A DNA stretch of 64,000 nucleotides from Arthrobacter globiformis NBRC 12137 (GCF_000238915.1 NZ_BAEG01000085.1:124001-188000); one strand, 5' to 3'; positions 16,305 through 27,391 are shown, counted from the first letter of the stretch. A program made the numbers and translations. The notes: a model not told the origin generated them from the letters alone.

Positions 16305-16745
16305 ATGACTGCAGTAACTCCACTACGGCGTGCAGGAGCCGCTGTTCCTGTGCAACTCCCGGCGGCGCCGGCCCGTACTGCGGCGGCACCCGGAGGCGAG
16401 GAGCGCGAAATATGCGCCATCACCAGGGCCACCGTCCAGGCCGCCGTTGAAGTCCTGGCGGGAACGAGGCCCATCCACCAACTGGCGCGACGGCTGGACC
16501 AGCGCTGCCTGACCGTGCTCCAGCACAGGGCGGCCCTCACCCGGCGGGTGGCTGCCCGGGCTCCCCGGAAGATGGGGCTGCTCCACCGCAACGCATCAGT
16601 CCGGTCGGTCCGCGCGTGCGCGGTGGCACCTGACATTTATGAGGCCAGCGCGGTGGTGATTGATGAACTGCGGGTCCGGGCAGTCGCCGTCCGGCTCGAA
16701 CGCAGCAAGAACGTCTGGCGCGTGACCGCCCTGGAGATTGGCTAA
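16305..16745 (+). CDS. Rv3235-family protein
   Basis: 146 residues from ATG 16305, seven bases after AAGGA. An Ala/Pro-rich N-terminus is followed by a compact domain with AVEVLAGTRPIHQLARRLDQR, RAAL, VRACAVAPDIYEASAVV and ERSKNVWRVTALEIG, which matches the small Rv3235-type family that accompanies secA in actinomycetes. Function unknown. It follows the LysM gene by 92 bases and is followed by a hairpin shared with secA. Confidence 0.75.
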   Translation: MTAVTPLRRAGAAVPVQLPAAPARTAAAPGGEEREICAITRATVQAAVEVLAGTRPIHQLARRLDQRCLTVLQHRAALTRRVAARAPRKMGLLHRNASVRSVRACAVAPDIYEASAVVIDELRVRAVAVRLERSKNVWRVTALEIG

Positions 16746-16754
16746 ACGCGAAAG

Positions 16755-16792
16755 CAGGAAAGGACCGGAGCACGGGCTCCGGTCCTTTCCTG
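16755..16792. terminator. Bidirectional terminator between the Rv3235-like gene and secA
   Basis: A perfect 16-pair stem (arms 16755-16770 and 16777-16792) with a six-base loop lies between the two convergent stops. Confidence 0.85.
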
Positions 16793-16805
16793 TCATATCC
16801 GCTGG

Positions 16806-19538
16806 CTAGCGCTTTTTCTTCTTCCCGTCACGCCGCTCCTGCGAAGCGGCCTTGGCGGGGTTGCCCGAACGGCCTGCAGCGCGGCCTTCGATCCGGGTCT
16901 CGGCTCCGCCGTCTTCCCGGGGCGCGGTGTACTGGAGCTGGGCGGGCTTCTCCGGCGCCTCAAGACCGGCTGCACGGATCTGCGGCTCGTGGTGTTCAGT
17001 GTGGCCTCCGGCCGCGTCGGCCACCACAACGTCCTCGGCCGGCGTGACTTCCACTTCGAGGTTGAAGAGGAAGCCGACGCTCTCCTCCCGGATGGCTTCC
17101 ATCATGGACTGGAACATCGTGAAGCCTTCACGCTGGTACTCCACCAACGGATCACGCTGGGCCATCGCACGCAAGCCGATGCCCTCCTTGAGATAGTCCA
17201 TCTCGTACAGGTGCTCCTGCCACTTCCGCCCGATGACGGAGAGCACAACACGCCGCTCGAGTTCACGCATGCTCTCGGAGCCGATCGCCTCCTCCCGTGC
17301 CTGATACACCAACTTGGCATCCGACAGGATTTCTTCCCGCAGGAACTCCACCGTGATGCGCGACTTGCCGCCGGCCTCGTCGATGACATCGTGCGGCGTC
17401 ACGGTGACGGGGTAGAGCGTCTTGAGGTTGGTCCAGAGCTGGTCGAAGTCCCAGTCGTCGCCGTTGCCTTCGGCGGTCGCTTCGTCGATCAGTGCGTTGA
17501 TGGTGTCTTCCAGGAAGAACTGCACCTTTTCGTGAAGGTCGTCGCCTTCGAGGATCCGGCGGCGGTCGCCGTAGATGGCTTCGCGCTGGCGGTTGAGGAC
17601 GTCGTCGTACTTCAGAACGTTCTTGCGCTGCTCGGCGTTCCGGCCCTCGACCTGCCCCTGGGCCGAGGCAATGGCGCGCGAGACCAGCTTGGATTCCAGC
17701 GCCACGTCGTCGGGTACGGAGCTGTTCATCAGCCGCTCCGCCGCACCCGAATTGAACAGGCGCATGAGGTCGTCGGTCAGCGAAAGGTAGAAACGCGATT
17801 CGCCGGGGTCGCCCTGGCGGCCCGAGCGGCCGCGGAGCTGGTTGTCGATGCGGCGGGATTCGTGGCGCTCAGTTCCCAGCACATACAGTCCGCCCAGCCC
17901 CAGCACTTCCTCGTGCTCGTCCTTGACGGCCTTCTTCGCAGCCTCCAGTGCCCCGGCCCAGGCTGCCTCGTACTCCTCCGAGTTTTCCTCCGGGTCAAGT
18001 CCCCGCTGTGCGAGTTCGGCGATGGCGGTGAACTCGGCGTTGCCGCCCAGCATGATGTCCGTGCCGCGGCCAGCCATGTTGGTGGCGACAGTGACCGCCC
18101 CCTTGCGTCCGGCCTGGGCCACGATGGCGGCTTCACGAGCGTGGTTCTTGGCGTTGAGAACCTCGTGCCGGATGCCCTCCTTCGCCAGCAGGCGCGAAAG
18201 GTACTCGCTCTTTTCGACGCTCGTGGTGCCCACCAGGACCGGCTGGCCGTCCGCGTGGCGTTCGGCGATGTCGCGGACCACGGCCTCGAACTTCACGACC
18301 TCGTTCTTGTACACCAGGTCGGACTGGTCGATCCGCTGCATGTCGCGGTTCGTGGGGATGGCGACTACCCCGAGCTTGTACGTGCTCATGAATTCGGCGG
18401 CTTCGGTCTCGGCCGTGCCCGTCATGCCGGAGAGCTTGTCGTACATGCGGAAGTAGTTCTGCAGCGTCACCGTGGCGAGGGTCTGGTTTTCAGCCTTGAT
18501 CTCGACGCCCTCTTTGGCTTCGATCGCCTGGTGCATGCCTTCGTTGTAGCGGCGGCCGGCGAGGATACGGCCGGTGTGCTCGTCAACGATGAGGACCTCG
18601 CCGTCGAGGATGACGTAATCCTTGTCCCGCTTGAACAGTTCCTTGGCCTTGATGGCGTTGTTGAGGAAACCGATCAGGGGCGTGTTGGCGGATTCGTAGA
18701 GGTTCTGGATACCGAGGTAGTCCTCAACCTTCTCGATTCCGCTTTCGAGTACGCCGACGGTGCGCTTCTTCTCGTCGACTTCGTAGTCCTTCTCCGGCTG
18801 CAGGCGCAGGACAACCTTGGCGAACTCGCTGTACCAGCGGTTCGTGTCGCCCTGGGCCGGGCCGGAAATGATCAGCGGCGTACGGGCCTCGTCGATGAGG
18901 ATCGAGTCGACTTCATCGACGATCGCAAAGTTGTGGCCGCGCTGCACCAGCTCTGACTTGTCCCACGCCATGTTGTCGCGGAGGTAGTCGAAGCCGAATT
19001 CGTTGTTGGTGCCGTAGGTGATGTCGGCAGAATACTGCTCGCGGCGGACAGCCGGGTCCTGGTTGGCGAGGATGCAGCCGCTGGTGAGCCCGAGGAAACG
19101 GTAGACACGGCCCATGAGCTCAGATTGGTACTCGGCCAGGTAGTCGTTCACGGTGACAACGTGCACGCCTTTTCCGGTAAGGGCATTGAGGTAGGCCGGA
19201 GCAGTGGCCACCAGAGTCTTGCCTTCACCGGTCTTCATTTCGGCGATGTTGCCCAGGTGCAGGGCTGCACCACCCATGAGCTGCACATCGAAGTGGCGCA
19301 TGCCGAGCGTGCGCGAGGACGCCTCGCGCACGGCGGCGAAGGCTTCCGGCAGGAGGTCGTCGAGCTTCTCGCCATCCTGGTGGCGCGCACGGAGCCGGTC
19401 TGTTTCTTCGCGCAGTTCCGCATCCGTAAAGGTTTGGAACGAGTCTTCAAGGGCGTTAATGGAATCAGCATAGTTCCGCAGTTGCCTCAGGAGCTTTTTG
19501 TCACCTGTGCGGAGAATTTTTTCGATTAATGATGCCAC
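16806..19538 (-). CDS. secA: Preprotein translocase ATPase SecA
   Basis: 910 residues from GTG 19538, preceded by GGGAG nine bases away. It drives export of unfolded proteins through SecYEG. Seen: Walker [12 protein letters not shown] near residue 100, [20 protein letters not shown], the helicase-type arginine region [14 protein letters not shown], and [13 protein letters not shown] [14 protein letters not shown]. The C-terminus is a Lys/Arg tail (GKKKKR) with no cysteine, so the zinc-binding CxCxSGxxxxxCH motif of many SecA proteins is missing. The housekeeping SecA1 is implied by its place next to hpf and lpqB-mtrBA. Confidence 0.97.
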   Translation of the reverse strand: MASLIEKILRTGDKKLLRQLRNYADSINALEDSFQTFTDAELREETDRLRARHQDGEKLDDLLPEAFAAVREASSRTLGMRHFDVQLMGGAALHLGNIAEMKTGEGKTLVATAPAYLNALTGKGVHVVTVNDYLAEYQSELMGRVYRFLGLTSGCILANQDPAVRREQYSADITYGTNNEFGFDYLRDNMAWDKSELVQRGHNFAIVDEVDSILIDEARTPLIISGPAQGDTNRWYSEFAKVVLRLQPEKDYEVDEKKRTVGVLESGIEKVEDYLGIQNLYESANTPLIGFLNNAIKAKELFKRDKDYVILDGEVLIVDEHTGRILAGRRYNEGMHQAIEAKEGVEIKAENQTLATVTLQNYFRMYDKLSGMTGTAETEAAEFMSTYKLGVVAIPTNRDMQRIDQSDLVYKNEVVKFEAVVRDIAERHADGQPVLVGTTSVEKSEYLSRLLAKEGIRHEVLNAKNHAREAAIVAQAGRKGAVTVATNMAGRGTDIMLGGNAEFTAIAELAQRGLDPEENSEEYEAAWAGALEAAKKAVKDEHEEVLGLGGLYVLGTERHESRRIDNQLRGRSGRQGDPGESRFYLSLTDDLMRLFNSGAAERLMNSSVPDDVALESKLVSRAIASAQGQVEGRNAEQRKNVLKYDDVLNRQREAIYGDRRRILEGDDLHEKVQFFLEDTINALIDEATAEGNGDDWDFDQLWTNLKTLYPVTVTPHDVIDEAGGKSRITVEFLREEILSDAKLVYQAREEAIGSESMRELERRVVLSVIGRKWQEHLYEMDYLKEGIGLRAMAQRDPLVEYQREGFTMFQSMMEAIREESVGFLFNLEVEVTPAEDVVVADAAGGHTEHHEPQIRAAGLEAPEKPAQLQYTAPREDGGAETRIEGRAAGRSGNPAKAASQERRDGKKKKR

Positions 19539-19622
19539 GTGAAGTTGCTCCCAGTCTCATGCTGCCGAATTCTGGCGTGATTTAGTCTACGGGAGAGACG
19601 CATGGCACGTTGCCCTGTTCCC

Positions 19623-20837
19623 TCACAGCGGATAGCCGTGGACGGCGGCCGCGACCGCGGGAGCAAGATCCCCCACCGGCGAGACGGCTATGCCGTCCAG
19701 TCCGAGCCAACGTGCCATCAGCTGCAGCTCCGCTGCGAGTTCGACGGCGGTGTCCGCCGGAGCGTCCGGCTCGCCGAAACACGCCTTGGCGAGCAACAGG
19801 CCCGCGGCGCGGTCTGCCTTAAGGTCCACCCGGGCGACAATGCGGTCGCGGAGCAGGAACGGAAGCACATAGTAGCCAAAGCGGCGCTTGGCCACCGGGG
19901 TGTAGATCTCGATGCGGTAATGAAATCCGAAGAGCTCTTCAAGCCTGCGCCGCTCAAACACCAGCGAATCGAAGGGGCTGAGCAGCGCCCTGCCGGCTGC
20001 CTGGCGCGGCAGCCGCGCCTGGGCGTGGCGGTACACAGCCCGGTCCCAACCTGTCACTGTCACCGGTTCCAGGCGTCCGGCATCAACCAGGCGCTGAACC
20101 GAGTCCGCGGCTGCCTTGACCGGAGTCCTGAAGTAGTCAGCGAAACACCGCACGGTCCCGATCCCGTGGGCCTGCGCCGCAGCATCGATGAGCCGGTCCA
20201 TGGCGGCCGAGGGATCCGGTACCGCGTCGAGGTCATGCCCGGGCAGAACCTGGCGGGTCAGGGCATACTGCCGTTCAAACTGGTCCGTCCTTGACGCCGA
20301 CGAGACGACTCCCTCTTCAAACAGGTGCTCCAGAACCCGTTTGACGGCATTCCAGTTCCAGCCCCAGTTGACGTGCTGGCGGTCTTCAACGTGCCCGAGC
20401 CTGGCGGTGAGTTCGGCGGCAGTCATGGGCCTGCCGTCGGCGAGCGCATCAAGGACCCGGCCGGTTACCCCGGAGCGCAGCCCGGGGTCCATCCCTGCCG
20501 CCCCGACCCACTTGCGGTTCTGCCACACCACCAGGTCCAGGAAGTGTTCCGGGCGGATGTAGCTGGCTTCGTGGGCCCAGTACTCCAGCATCCGCCGCGG
20601 GTGCCTGCCTGCCATCTGCTGGAGGATGGAGCGGTCGTAGTCGCCGAGCCTGGAAAAGAACGGGAGGAAGTGGCTCCGGGCCAGAACGTTGACGGAATCG
20701 ATCTGGACGAGTTGGATCCGGGCAAAGGTCCGGCCCACCGCCCGTGAGGTCACGGGGCCGGCGGGCCGTCCTTTGTCCAGTCCCTGGGCTGCCAATGCGA
20801 TCCGCCGGGCCTGCGAGAGGCTCAGCGATGCACCCAT
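19623..20837 (-). CDS. YcaQ-type winged-helix DNA glycosylase
   Basis: 404 residues. The family (HTH_42, also DUF1006) repairs alkylation and interstrand crosslinks. The N-terminal part has RIQLVQIDSVNVLARSHFLPFF; Q45-I46-D47 is the QxD catalytic signature of the YcaQ-like branch, as opposed to QxQ of the AlkZ-like branch. Later SPFDSLVFERRRLEELFGFHYRIEIY and RRFGYYVLPFLL match the conserved core. ATG 20837 is preceded by AAAGGG. It stands alone, leftward, between hpf and secA, and interrupts what is a direct secA-hpf neighbourhood in mycobacteria. Confidence 0.85.
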   Translation of the reverse strand: MGASLSLSQARRIALAAQGLDKGRPAGPVTSRAVGRTFARIQLVQIDSVNVLARSHFLPFFSRLGDYDRSILQQMAGRHPRRMLEYWAHEASYIRPEHFLDLVVWQNRKWVGAAGMDPGLRSGVTGRVLDALADGRPMTAAELTARLGHVEDRQHVNWGWNWNAVKRVLEHLFEEGVVSSASRTDQFERQYALTRQVLPGHDLDAVPDPSAAMDRLIDAAAQAHGIGTVRCFADYFRTPVKAAADSVQRLVDAGRLEPVTVTGWDRAVYRHAQARLPRQAAGRALLSPFDSLVFERRRLEELFGFHYRIEIYTPVAKRRFGYYVLPFLLRDRIVARVDLKADRAAGLLLAKACFGEPDAPADTAVELAAELQLMARWLGLDGIAVSPVGDLAPAVAAAVHGYPL

Positions 20838-20866
20838 GTCAGCCCTTTCGTTGCCTGGGCTCCATC

Positions 20867-21592
20867 TTATGCAGTTGCGGCCGCATCGTCCGAGCGGTAC
20901 GCCAGGATTTTCTCCTCATGCGTGTTCTCGCCTGGTTCGCAGTAGTGGTCCAGGGTGATAACCCCGTAGGTCCAGCCGCGGCGGCGGTACACGACCGATG
21001 GTGCGTTCGTGGCCTTGTCCACGAAAAGGTAAAAGTCGTGACCGATAAGTTCCATGTTGTCCACGGCGTCGTCGAGGGTGAGGGACGCGGCCGGGAACAC
21101 TTTACGCCGAATCAGCACCGGCGAGTCGCCGGCAGGGATGTCGTTCTCGACGTCGTACGGCGATTTCTCAGCCGGTTCCGGAGCGGCCTGAATGTTGTTG
21201 CTCGCTTCGACGTAGATCGGCTGGTTGGAGCTCGCGGGCTCCAGTGTTGCAGTTGCCTCGCGTACGGCCTTCGGCGTGTGGCGCCCGTGATGGACCTTCT
21301 TGCGGTCCTTGGCCCTGCGCAGCCGCTCAAGCAGCTTGTTGTAGGCGAGGTCGAACGCGGCGAACTTATCTGCGGCGCTTGCTTCGGCACGGATCACGGG
21401 GCCGCGGCCCAGGACTGTCACTTCAACCGTGAGCTGGTCACCGGTCTGCCGCGCATTTGTTTCCTTTGAAACCTTCGCGTCGACCCTCTGGACCTTGTCC
21501 CCAAGCGATTCGATCTTCGAGATCTTCTCGCCGGCGTATTCGCGGAATCGGTCCGAGACCGTCAGATTTCGTCCGCTGATCATGAACTCCAT
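20867..21592 (-). CDS. hpf: Long-form ribosome hibernation promoting factor
   Basis: 241 residues from ATG 21592, four bases after GGAGGG; a second ATG three codons on is also possible. The N-terminal domain (about 1-105, MISGRNLTVSDRFREYAGEKI, AFDLAYNKLLERLRRAKDRK) binds the 30S subunit; after a linker the C-terminal domain (about 175-235, VIRRKVF-like VLIRRKVFPAASLTLDDAVDNMELIGH, FYLFVD, VVYRRRGWTYGVI) dimerises and links two ribosomes into 100S particles. Known to be induced in stationary phase or hypoxia. The 160-base upstream gap holds no promoter that I trust. Confidence 0.95.
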   Translation of the reverse strand: MEFMISGRNLTVSDRFREYAGEKISKIESLGDKVQRVDAKVSKETNARQTGDQLTVEVTVLGRGPVIRAEASAADKFAAFDLAYNKLLERLRRAKDRKKVHHGRHTPKAVREATATLEPASSNQPIYVEASNNIQAAPEPAEKSPYDVENDIPAGDSPVLIRRKVFPAASLTLDDAVDNMELIGHDFYLFVDKATNAPSVVYRRRGWTYGVITLDHYCEPGENTHEEKILAYRSDDAAATA

Positions 21593-21754
21593 GGTGCCCT
21601 CCAAATGACTTCGGTGACACGACGGCGGCACTTCCCGGGGACGATCTGATTGACAGTCGAGCCCCTTTCCGAGCCGCTATCGAAAGGTACAACTGATCTT
21701 GGTACCCATATCCGACGTTAGTTCATAGCAACAAGTTATTCATCCTTTCGCAGT

Positions 21755-22729
21755 TTATTTTTTTCTATGTCTCAGGTGGGCCCCAGGCAATCCCCAGGAT
21801 GCCTCGGCTGCGCCCGGGGCGGCCGCCGCATCAGGGGCTCGGGTGGCGGCAAGGACCACGGCGCCGCGCACAATTCCGCCGGCTTCGTGGACGGCCCGGG
21901 CGGCTTCCGCCAGGGTGGCGCCGGTGGTCAGGACGTCGTCGACGATGATGCACTGCCTTCCCCGCAGCGAGTGACCGCGTGCACCGCGCGCGGTGCGCAT
22001 GGAACCGCGGACCCTTCGGGACCTGTCTCCCCTGCCAAGTCCCTTCTGCCCTCCGGGCAGGCCACCTCCCTTCTGCCCTCCGGGCAGGCCACCTCCCTTC
22101 TGCCCTCCGGGCAGGCCACCTCCGGCTCCAGGGTTGCTGACTTTGCGCAGCGCATCGCTGCATTCCACCTTGCTGTCGTTGAAGCTCCGCCGGACACCGG
22201 CCAGCAGCAGGTGAACGGGGCTGAACCCGCGCTTCCGGTACGCGCTGCCGCTGGTTGGGACCGGAACGAGGACCACGCCATCCGTTCCCGCATATGCTGC
22301 CGCAAGCGTCCCTGCGAGTATCGTCGACAGCACGCGCCGCAGCTGCGCCTGGCCGTGGCGCTTGAAGGCCAGGATGGATTGGGAGAGCTCCTCGCGGTAG
22401 ATGCCCGCTGCGACCACAGGCAGGATCACGGAGCCGTCGGTGTCCATGAGCGCCGGTGCCCCGGTTTCCGCCCGGAAGGGATGGCGGGTCAGCATCCGCA
22501 GCCTCCGCTCGCAGCCGGCACACAGCGCCAGATCCTCCCTGCCGCAGCAGACGCATTCCACGGGCAGCGCCACGGCCATGATCTCGGCCCCGGCCCCCGC
22601 CAGCAGGTCCCAGGCCTGCAGGAGGCGCTGCCGGTGCTCCCCGCGGTGGCGGGCGTGCCACAGCGGCTGGGCCAGGACATCGGGATCCGCCGAAGCCCTC
22701 TGTCCGTCGCCTGTCCTGTTTCTCCCCAT
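21755..22729 (-). CDS. comF: ComF-family phosphoribosyltransferase-like protein
   Basis: 324 residues. An N-terminal zinc-finger pair CVCCGREDLALCAGC (about 60-74) is followed by a phosphoribosyltransferase fold with VVLVPVPTSGSAYRKRGFSPVHLL and the PRPP loop CIIVDDVLTTGATLAEAA. ComF proteins help DNA uptake in naturally competent bacteria; the role in actinomycetes is not settled. The region before the conserved QxGLxxxxR motif holds a threefold GGLPGGQKG repeat. The first 48 residues before MAVALP have no clear match, so the true start may lie further in; ATG 22729 has no Shine-Dalgarno. Neighbours hpf and lpqB match the mycobacterial order. Confidence 0.85.
   Translation of the reverse strand: MGRNRTGDGQRASADPDVLAQPLWHARHRGEHRQRLLQAWDLLAGAGAEIMAVALPVECVCCGREDLALCAGCERRLRMLTRHPFRAETGAPALMDTDGSVILPVVAAGIYREELSQSILAFKRHGQAQLRRVLSTILAGTLAAAYAGTDGVVLVPVPTSGSAYRKRGFSPVHLLLAGVRRSFNDSKVECSDALRKVSNPGAGGGLPGGQKGGGLPGGQKGGGLPGGQKGLGRGDRSRRVRGSMRTARGARGHSLRGRQCIIVDDVLTTGATLAEAARAVHEAGGIVRGAVVLAATRAPDAAAAPGAAEASWGLPGAHLRHRKK
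22041..22121 (-). repeat. 27-bp perfect tandem repeat, three units, inside comF
   Basis: Units 22041-22067, 22068-22094 and 22095-22121 appear identical. Each adds nine codons (GGLPGGQKG), and each contains the small hairpin CTGCCC-TCC-GGGCAG. The reading frame is kept. Confidence 0.9.
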
Positions 22730-22835
22730 GGTCCAAGGGTGCGGCGCGGGAGCCGGCCGGCAAAAGGCCCGGCGGTCTCCATGTGGATAATGCCGTACGC
22801 GGGACGGACCCGTACGCAGGAAGGACGCCGAACGG

Positions 22836-24554
22836 TCAGCCCGGGAAGGACGGGTCCGTGGGTCCCCTCAGCTGCGCCGACCATCCGTTGCCCAGCCTCT
22901 GGAAGATGCCGTCCCTGGACTGGGCATAGATCTCCTCCGGACCGTTGCCGGCGCTGAGGGCAACCAGCCCCGGCCACGGTGCAAGCTTCTGCGGCTGGGA
23001 CGAGGTAAGGGACAGCAGTTCGGGAGTCACGTTCGCCGTGTCGCTACCCTTCATGACCACCGCTGTGGTGTCATTCACCCATACTCCCTGGTCCGGGTTG
23101 CCGCTCGCCTGCAGCGTGATGGGCGCCGTCAGTTCCTTGGGAGTGCCGTCAGCACCCCGGATGATGCCCGTTACCTGCACCCGCGTAGTGCCGTTTTGTT
23201 CGGAGATGACCAGTGCCCGGACACCTTCCCGGGAAACCCGGAAGTCCTTAACCGTGCGGCCCGCCAGCCAGGACGGCGTCAGCGTTACGGTGGGCACCGC
23301 CGCACCCTGGGCTATTCCGGTAGGCCGGAAGGCGGTCAGCTCCGTGACACCCTGGGCCCCCGGCCCCGCAGTCCACAGCCAGTCGTGCAGGCTGAACGAC
23401 GGGTGCGTCAGCGTGCTGCGGGTGGTCAGGGCACGCGCGGGCTGGCCGGGCACCATCGAATAGAGGGTGCTGCGGCTGCCGTTCAGGAACGCTACTGTCT
23501 GCGAGACGGGCGACTCGGCCGGCGAGCGCGGTTTCAGCGCCGCCACCGGCTGCATGTCCGGCAACGGCGACACCCTGTTGTTCTCGTAGCGCACCAGCTC
23601 GTTGTTGCTGACGGCTATCTGGCGCGCGGGAACATTTCTGTTCTGGACCGGCGGCAGCACGGAGCCGTTGTCCTCTACCCGGACGAGGTCCTGGTTGGCC
23701 CGCAGCTCCACGTTGATGACGTCCGGCTGGCTGCGGAATGTGAGGGCCAGCTGCGTCTGCATCCTGAGCCGGTCCTCGGTGGACGCGTCGGTCAGCTCCT
23801 TGGCCGACAGGTCCACCTGGGCTGCGCCCGAAACGACGGGCACCGACTCCCTGGCAAGTTTCATGCCGGACGGGAACGCACTGACGACGGCGCCCTTCAG
23901 ATACGGGGCGGGTCCGCCGAGCAGGGCACTCGTCATGGACTTCACTGTCTTCTTTTTAATGAACCAGCGGACATCCGGAACGGCATACGTGAAGCTGGGG
24001 TCGTAGAAATAGATGGGGTAAGCACCGTAGATGACCTTGAAGGTCTCCTCGGGAATGGCGGTGCCGTCGGGGATCTTGGAGATGCGCCATTCGCCGTCAA
24101 CCTGGACCAGCGTCACGGGGATGTTTTCCTTGGTACCCGCCGGCATCTGGGTGGCCACGCCGTCGGAATCCACTGAGTACGCGACGTCCAGTTCGTAGTT
24201 GTAGACGCCCTCGACGCCGGTCTTCACCACCCGCTCGGAGCGGAACACCAGCGTCCGCTGGTCCGGTTTCCAGGCAACCGAGGACGCCTGCGTCAGGTAC
24301 TGCCGCGCCACGGCATAGTCGTCCTCGTACCCGCTGCCTGCCAGATAGAAGTCCTCAATGACCGCTTCCGGACTGGACCCGGTGCGCGGGGCGACGGGAA
24401 AGAACACCGGAGCGTTGGGATTTCCGGCGCTTTCGTCCGTGCTCCTTCCAACGGGGCCGGACCGCGGAATCTGGGCGCAGGATGCCAGGAACAGCAGAAC
24501 GACGGCCAGCAGCCCCGCGGCCAGTCCGCGGGCCGCCGGGCGCACCCGCCTCAC
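22836..24554 (-). CDS. lpqB: Lipoprotein LpqB
   Basis: 572 residues. Signal peptide with lipobox LASC (C26), then two GerMN-like domains and a beta-propeller-like LpqB domain ([33 protein letters not shown]). In mycobacteria LpqB binds the extracellular part of MtrB and tunes MtrA phosphorylation and cell division. Its start overlaps the mtrB stop by four bases, so mtrA-mtrB-lpqB form one leftward operon with coupled translation. Confidence 0.95.
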   Translation of the reverse strand: MRRVRPAARGLAAGLLAVVLLFLASCAQIPRSGPVGRSTDESAGNPNAPVFFPVAPRTGSSPEAVIEDFYLAGSGYEDDYAVARQYLTQASSVAWKPDQRTLVFRSERVVKTGVEGVYNYELDVAYSVDSDGVATQMPAGTKENIPVTLVQVDGEWRISKIPDGTAIPEETFKVIYGAYPIYFYDPSFTYAVPDVRWFIKKKTVKSMTSALLGGPAPYLKGAVVSAFPSGMKLARESVPVVSGAAQVDLSAKELTDASTEDRLRMQTQLALTFRSQPDVINVELRANQDLVRVEDNGSVLPPVQNRNVPARQIAVSNNELVRYENNRVSPLPDMQPVAALKPRSPAESPVSQTVAFLNGSRSTLYSMVPGQPARALTTRSTLTHPSFSLHDWLWTAGPGAQGVTELTAFRPTGIAQGAAVPTVTLTPSWLAGRTVKDFRVSREGVRALVISEQNGTTRVQVTGIIRGADGTPKELTAPITLQASGNPDQGVWVNDTTAVVMKGSDTANVTPELLSLTSSQPQKLAPWPGLVALSAGNGPEEIYAQSRDGIFQRLGNGWSAQLRGPTDPSFPG

Positions 24555-26605
24555 GATTGCTTCCCCGTGCGCGCTGCCTCCGGTGTGCCCGCCCGGGCAG
24601 CCGCAGCAGGCTCGGCGTCCGTTGCCGGCGCAGCGCCGGAGTCAGGGCCACCTGCCGGTGCTGAGTCAACGGCATCTGGGTCCCCTGCCGCGGGGTCCTT
24701 CGGCACGGCGGCGGCGCCCGGCCCCAGGACGAGGACGCTGTGGTCGCCGGGGCTGCCCAGTGCCACGTCTGCAGGCTCAAGGGGCAGCGGCGACTTCGTG
24801 ATGGTTCCGCCCTGTTTCAGCGGAAGCGTGAGCCGGAAGCTGGATCCGACGCCGGTGTTTCCCCAGGCCTGCAGCCAGCCGTTGTGCAGTTTGGTGTCCT
24901 CGGTGGCAATGGACAGGCCCAGCCCGCTGCCGCCCGTGGTGCGGGCGCGGGCGGGATCGGCGCGCCAGAACCGGTCGAACACCCGCGCCGCCTCGGCAGG
25001 ACTCATGCCGATTCCGTGGTCCCTGACGGTGACGGCGACGGCGTCCGCGGTGGAGGCGACGGAAATGTTCACGGGCCGGCCTTCGCCGTGTTCGAGGGCG
25101 TTCAGAATCAGGTTCCGCAGAATCCGGTCGATGCGGCGCGAGTCCATTTCCACCACGACGCTGCCTTCCGGCGCATTCAGCAGCATCTCCGAACCGTACT
25201 CTTCGGCGACGGGGGCCGCGCCCTCCATCACATGGGAGATGAGCTGCACGATGTCAGTCGCCTCGGCATCGAGCATGGCGACGCCGGCGTCGAACCTGGA
25301 AATCTCCAGCAGGTCCGCCAGCAGCGACTGGAACCGCTCCACCTGGTTGTAGAGCAGCTCAGCCGACCTCTTGTTTATGGGGTCGAAGTCGTCGCGGGCG
25401 TCGTAGAGCACCTCTGCGGCCATCCGGACAGTGGTCAGCGGTGTGCGGAGCTCGTGGGACACGTCGGAAACGAACCGCTGCTGCATCTGTGACAGCGTGG
25501 CCAGCTGGGTGATCTGCTCCTGCAGGCTCGCCGCCATGTGGTTGAACGAGGCGCCGAGGCGTGCCATCTCGTCCTCGCCTTTGACCACCATGCGTTCCTG
25601 CAACTGCCCTGCTGCCAGCTTTTCCGACACCACGGCGGCGTGGCTGACGGGGCTCACCACGTTGCGCGTGACGTACCAGGCGATGGCGCCGATCATGAGG
25701 ATCAGCGCAGCGCCGCCGGCCCAGAGGACATTCTGGATTTCGTTCAGGGTCTGCTGGGCGGTGTTGAGGTCGTAGATCAGGTAGAGCTCGTAAACGGTGC
25801 CGTTGAAGGTCACCTTGTTCCCGACGGCGATGCCTGGCCTGTCTTCGGTCCCCACCGGGAATTCCGTGGAAGCCCAGAACTGTTCCTTGCCGGAATCCTG
25901 GACTGCCTTCCGGAGGTCCGGCGGGATGACGCTGATGGTCAACTGGTCGGAGGCGCGCGACTCCACCCACCGGTTGCGCGGTTTGGTCTGCTCCGGCATC
26001 GCCTCAAACACGTACCGGCGCTGGATCACCGAGCCCCTGCCCTCCACGGCGTTGAGGGTGTCGTAGACAAGGGTGATCACGCTGGACTGGTCGGTGACCT
26101 GGGCGCCGTCGAACGTGTCCTGCACCTGTTTGACGTTGTAGCGCGTCTCGGACTCCGCCTGAGTCAGCCGCTCCTGGAACAGGTTGTTGGCAATCTGGTT
26201 GGACAGGTAGGCGCCAACGATCGCAAACGAGCTGATGGACAGCAGCAGGGTGGTCAGGACGGTGCGGAACTGCAGCGAGCGGCGCCACCGCCGCTGCAGG
26301 GAACGCAGCAGATACCGGATGCCGGGAAAGATGCGGTCTACGCCGGTGCGCACCAGGCGGGCGACCCGCAGCACGACAATGAGGGCGCGGCGCCGCCAGA
26401 TCCGTGCTTGCGAAGGCAACCGTGCGAGCCCGGCGCCAAAAGCGTCGGTGTGCTCCGGGGCCGAACGGGGACCGGGTTTGCGTGAACCGTCTCGGGCATG
26501 CTCCCCCGAGGGAGCGCTTCCGGGGGTTTCGGAACCGGATCCCACGGGCGCCTCAGGGGGATTCTGGCCGTGGGATTCAGGATCCTGCTTTATAGCCGAC
26601 ACCAC
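24551..26605 (-). CDS. mtrB: Sensor histidine kinase MtrB
   Basis: 684 residues from GTG 26605. A long Pro/Arg-rich cytoplasmic N-terminus (about 1-100), first helix ([22 protein letters not shown]), an extracellular sensor part, second helix ([21 protein letters not shown]), HAMP, HisKA box [12 protein letters not shown] with H384, and HATPase ([25 protein letters not shown]). The Pro/Ala-rich C-terminal tail of about 70 residues is typical of MtrB. MtrAB controls cell-wall hydrolases, osmotic response and division. The gene overlaps mtrA by 29 bases without a separate ribosome site. Confidence 0.96.
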   Translation of the reverse strand: MVSAIKQDPESHGQNPPEAPVGSGSETPGSAPSGEHARDGSRKPGPRSAPEHTDAFGAGLARLPSQARIWRRRALIVVLRVARLVRTGVDRIFPGIRYLLRSLQRRWRRSLQFRTVLTTLLLSISSFAIVGAYLSNQIANNLFQERLTQAESETRYNVKQVQDTFDGAQVTDQSSVITLVYDTLNAVEGRGSVIQRRYVFEAMPEQTKPRNRWVESRASDQLTISVIPPDLRKAVQDSGKEQFWASTEFPVGTEDRPGIAVGNKVTFNGTVYELYLIYDLNTAQQTLNEIQNVLWAGGAALILMIGAIAWYVTRNVVSPVSHAAVVSEKLAAGQLQERMVVKGEDEMARLGASFNHMAASLQEQITQLATLSQMQQRFVSDVSHELRTPLTTVRMAAEVLYDARDDFDPINKRSAELLYNQVERFQSLLADLLEISRFDAGVAMLDAEATDIVQLISHVMEGAAPVAEEYGSEMLLNAPEGSVVVEMDSRRIDRILRNLILNALEHGEGRPVNISVASTADAVAVTVRDHGIGMSPAEAARVFDRFWRADPARARTTGGSGLGLSIATEDTKLHNGWLQAWGNTGVGSSFRLTLPLKQGGTITKSPLPLEPADVALGSPGDHSVLVLGPGAAAVPKDPAAGDPDAVDSAPAGGPDSGAAPATDAEPAAAARAGTPEAARTGKQS

Positions 26606-27251
26606 GAACCGTCATTACAACTTCCGGGGCTTCCGGATCACGTTCAATCTTGGACCTCAGCCGCTGGACATGGACATTGACCAGCCGGGTGTCAGCCGCG
26701 TGGCGGTAACCCCAGACCTGCTCCAAAAGCAGCTCACGGGTGAAAACCTGCCAGGGCTTGCGCGCCAAGGCAACCAGGAGATCGAACTCGAGGGGGGTCA
26801 GCGAAATCCGCTCATCCCCACGGCTCACGAGGTGGCCGGCGACGTCGATCGTGATGTCCGCGATGCGCAGCGTCTCGGGTGCCTTCTGGTCGCCGGGCCG
26901 CAGGCGCGCCCGCACCCGGGCAACGAGCTCTGCGGGCTTGAAGGGCTTGGGCACGTAATCGTCGGCACCTGATTCCAGTCCCCTGACCACATCGGAGGTG
27001 TCCGACTTGGCCGTCAGCATGACGATCGGAACGTCCGACTCGGAGCGGATCTGCCGGCATACCTCGATGCCGTCCGTTCCCGGCAGCATCAGGTCGAGGA
27101 GCACCAGATCCGGCTTTGACGAGCGAAAGACGTCCAGAGCCTGTCCGCCGTCCGCGCAGAAGACGGGCTCAAAGCCGTCGTTGCGCAGGACGATGCCGAT
27201 CATTTCTGCGAGCGCCTCGTCATCATCAACCACCAGAATGCGTGCCTTCAT
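26577..27251 (-). CDS. mtrA: Response regulator MtrA
   Basis: 224 residues. Receiver domain with acidic pocket DDDE, phospho-acceptor D53 (LVLLDLMLPG), T/K switch positions (MLTAKSD, PKPF), then an OmpR-type winged helix ([39 protein letters not shown]). Essential in many actinomycetes. AAGGGA lies about eleven bases before ATG 27251. First gene of mtrA-mtrB-lpqB; a 194-base gap separates it from the divergent membrane-protein operon. Confidence 0.97.
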   Translation of the reverse strand: MKARILVVDDDEALAEMIGIVLRNDGFEPVFCADGGQALDVFRSSKPDLVLLDLMLPGTDGIEVCRQIRSESDVPIVMLTAKSDTSDVVRGLESGADDYVPKPFKPAELVARVRARLRPGDQKAPETLRIADITIDVAGHLVSRGDERISLTPLEFDLLVALARKPWQVFTRELLLEQVWGYRHAADTRLVNVHVQRLRSKIERDPEAPEVVMTVRGVGYKAGS

Positions 27252-27391
27252 AGTTATATATTCCCTTATTGCTCTTGCTTTGTCTTATTGATGGAGTTTT
27301 CGGCGGGGCGCGTGCCGGCGCACCGGACACGGCAGCCTGGCGTCCACTTCGGTCCCAACCGCCCCGAAGCTAGGATGCCCGACGGCGGAAC

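Noticed and set aside
16989..18956. 655-residue open frame opposite secA
   Set aside because: It is the complement of a strongly conserved secA reading; long antisense frames are normal in high-GC DNA and its translation shows no family motif or ribosome site.
22041..22121. Repeats as a CRISPR array
   Set aside because: Units are directly adjacent without spacers, in frame inside comF, and no cas genes are present.
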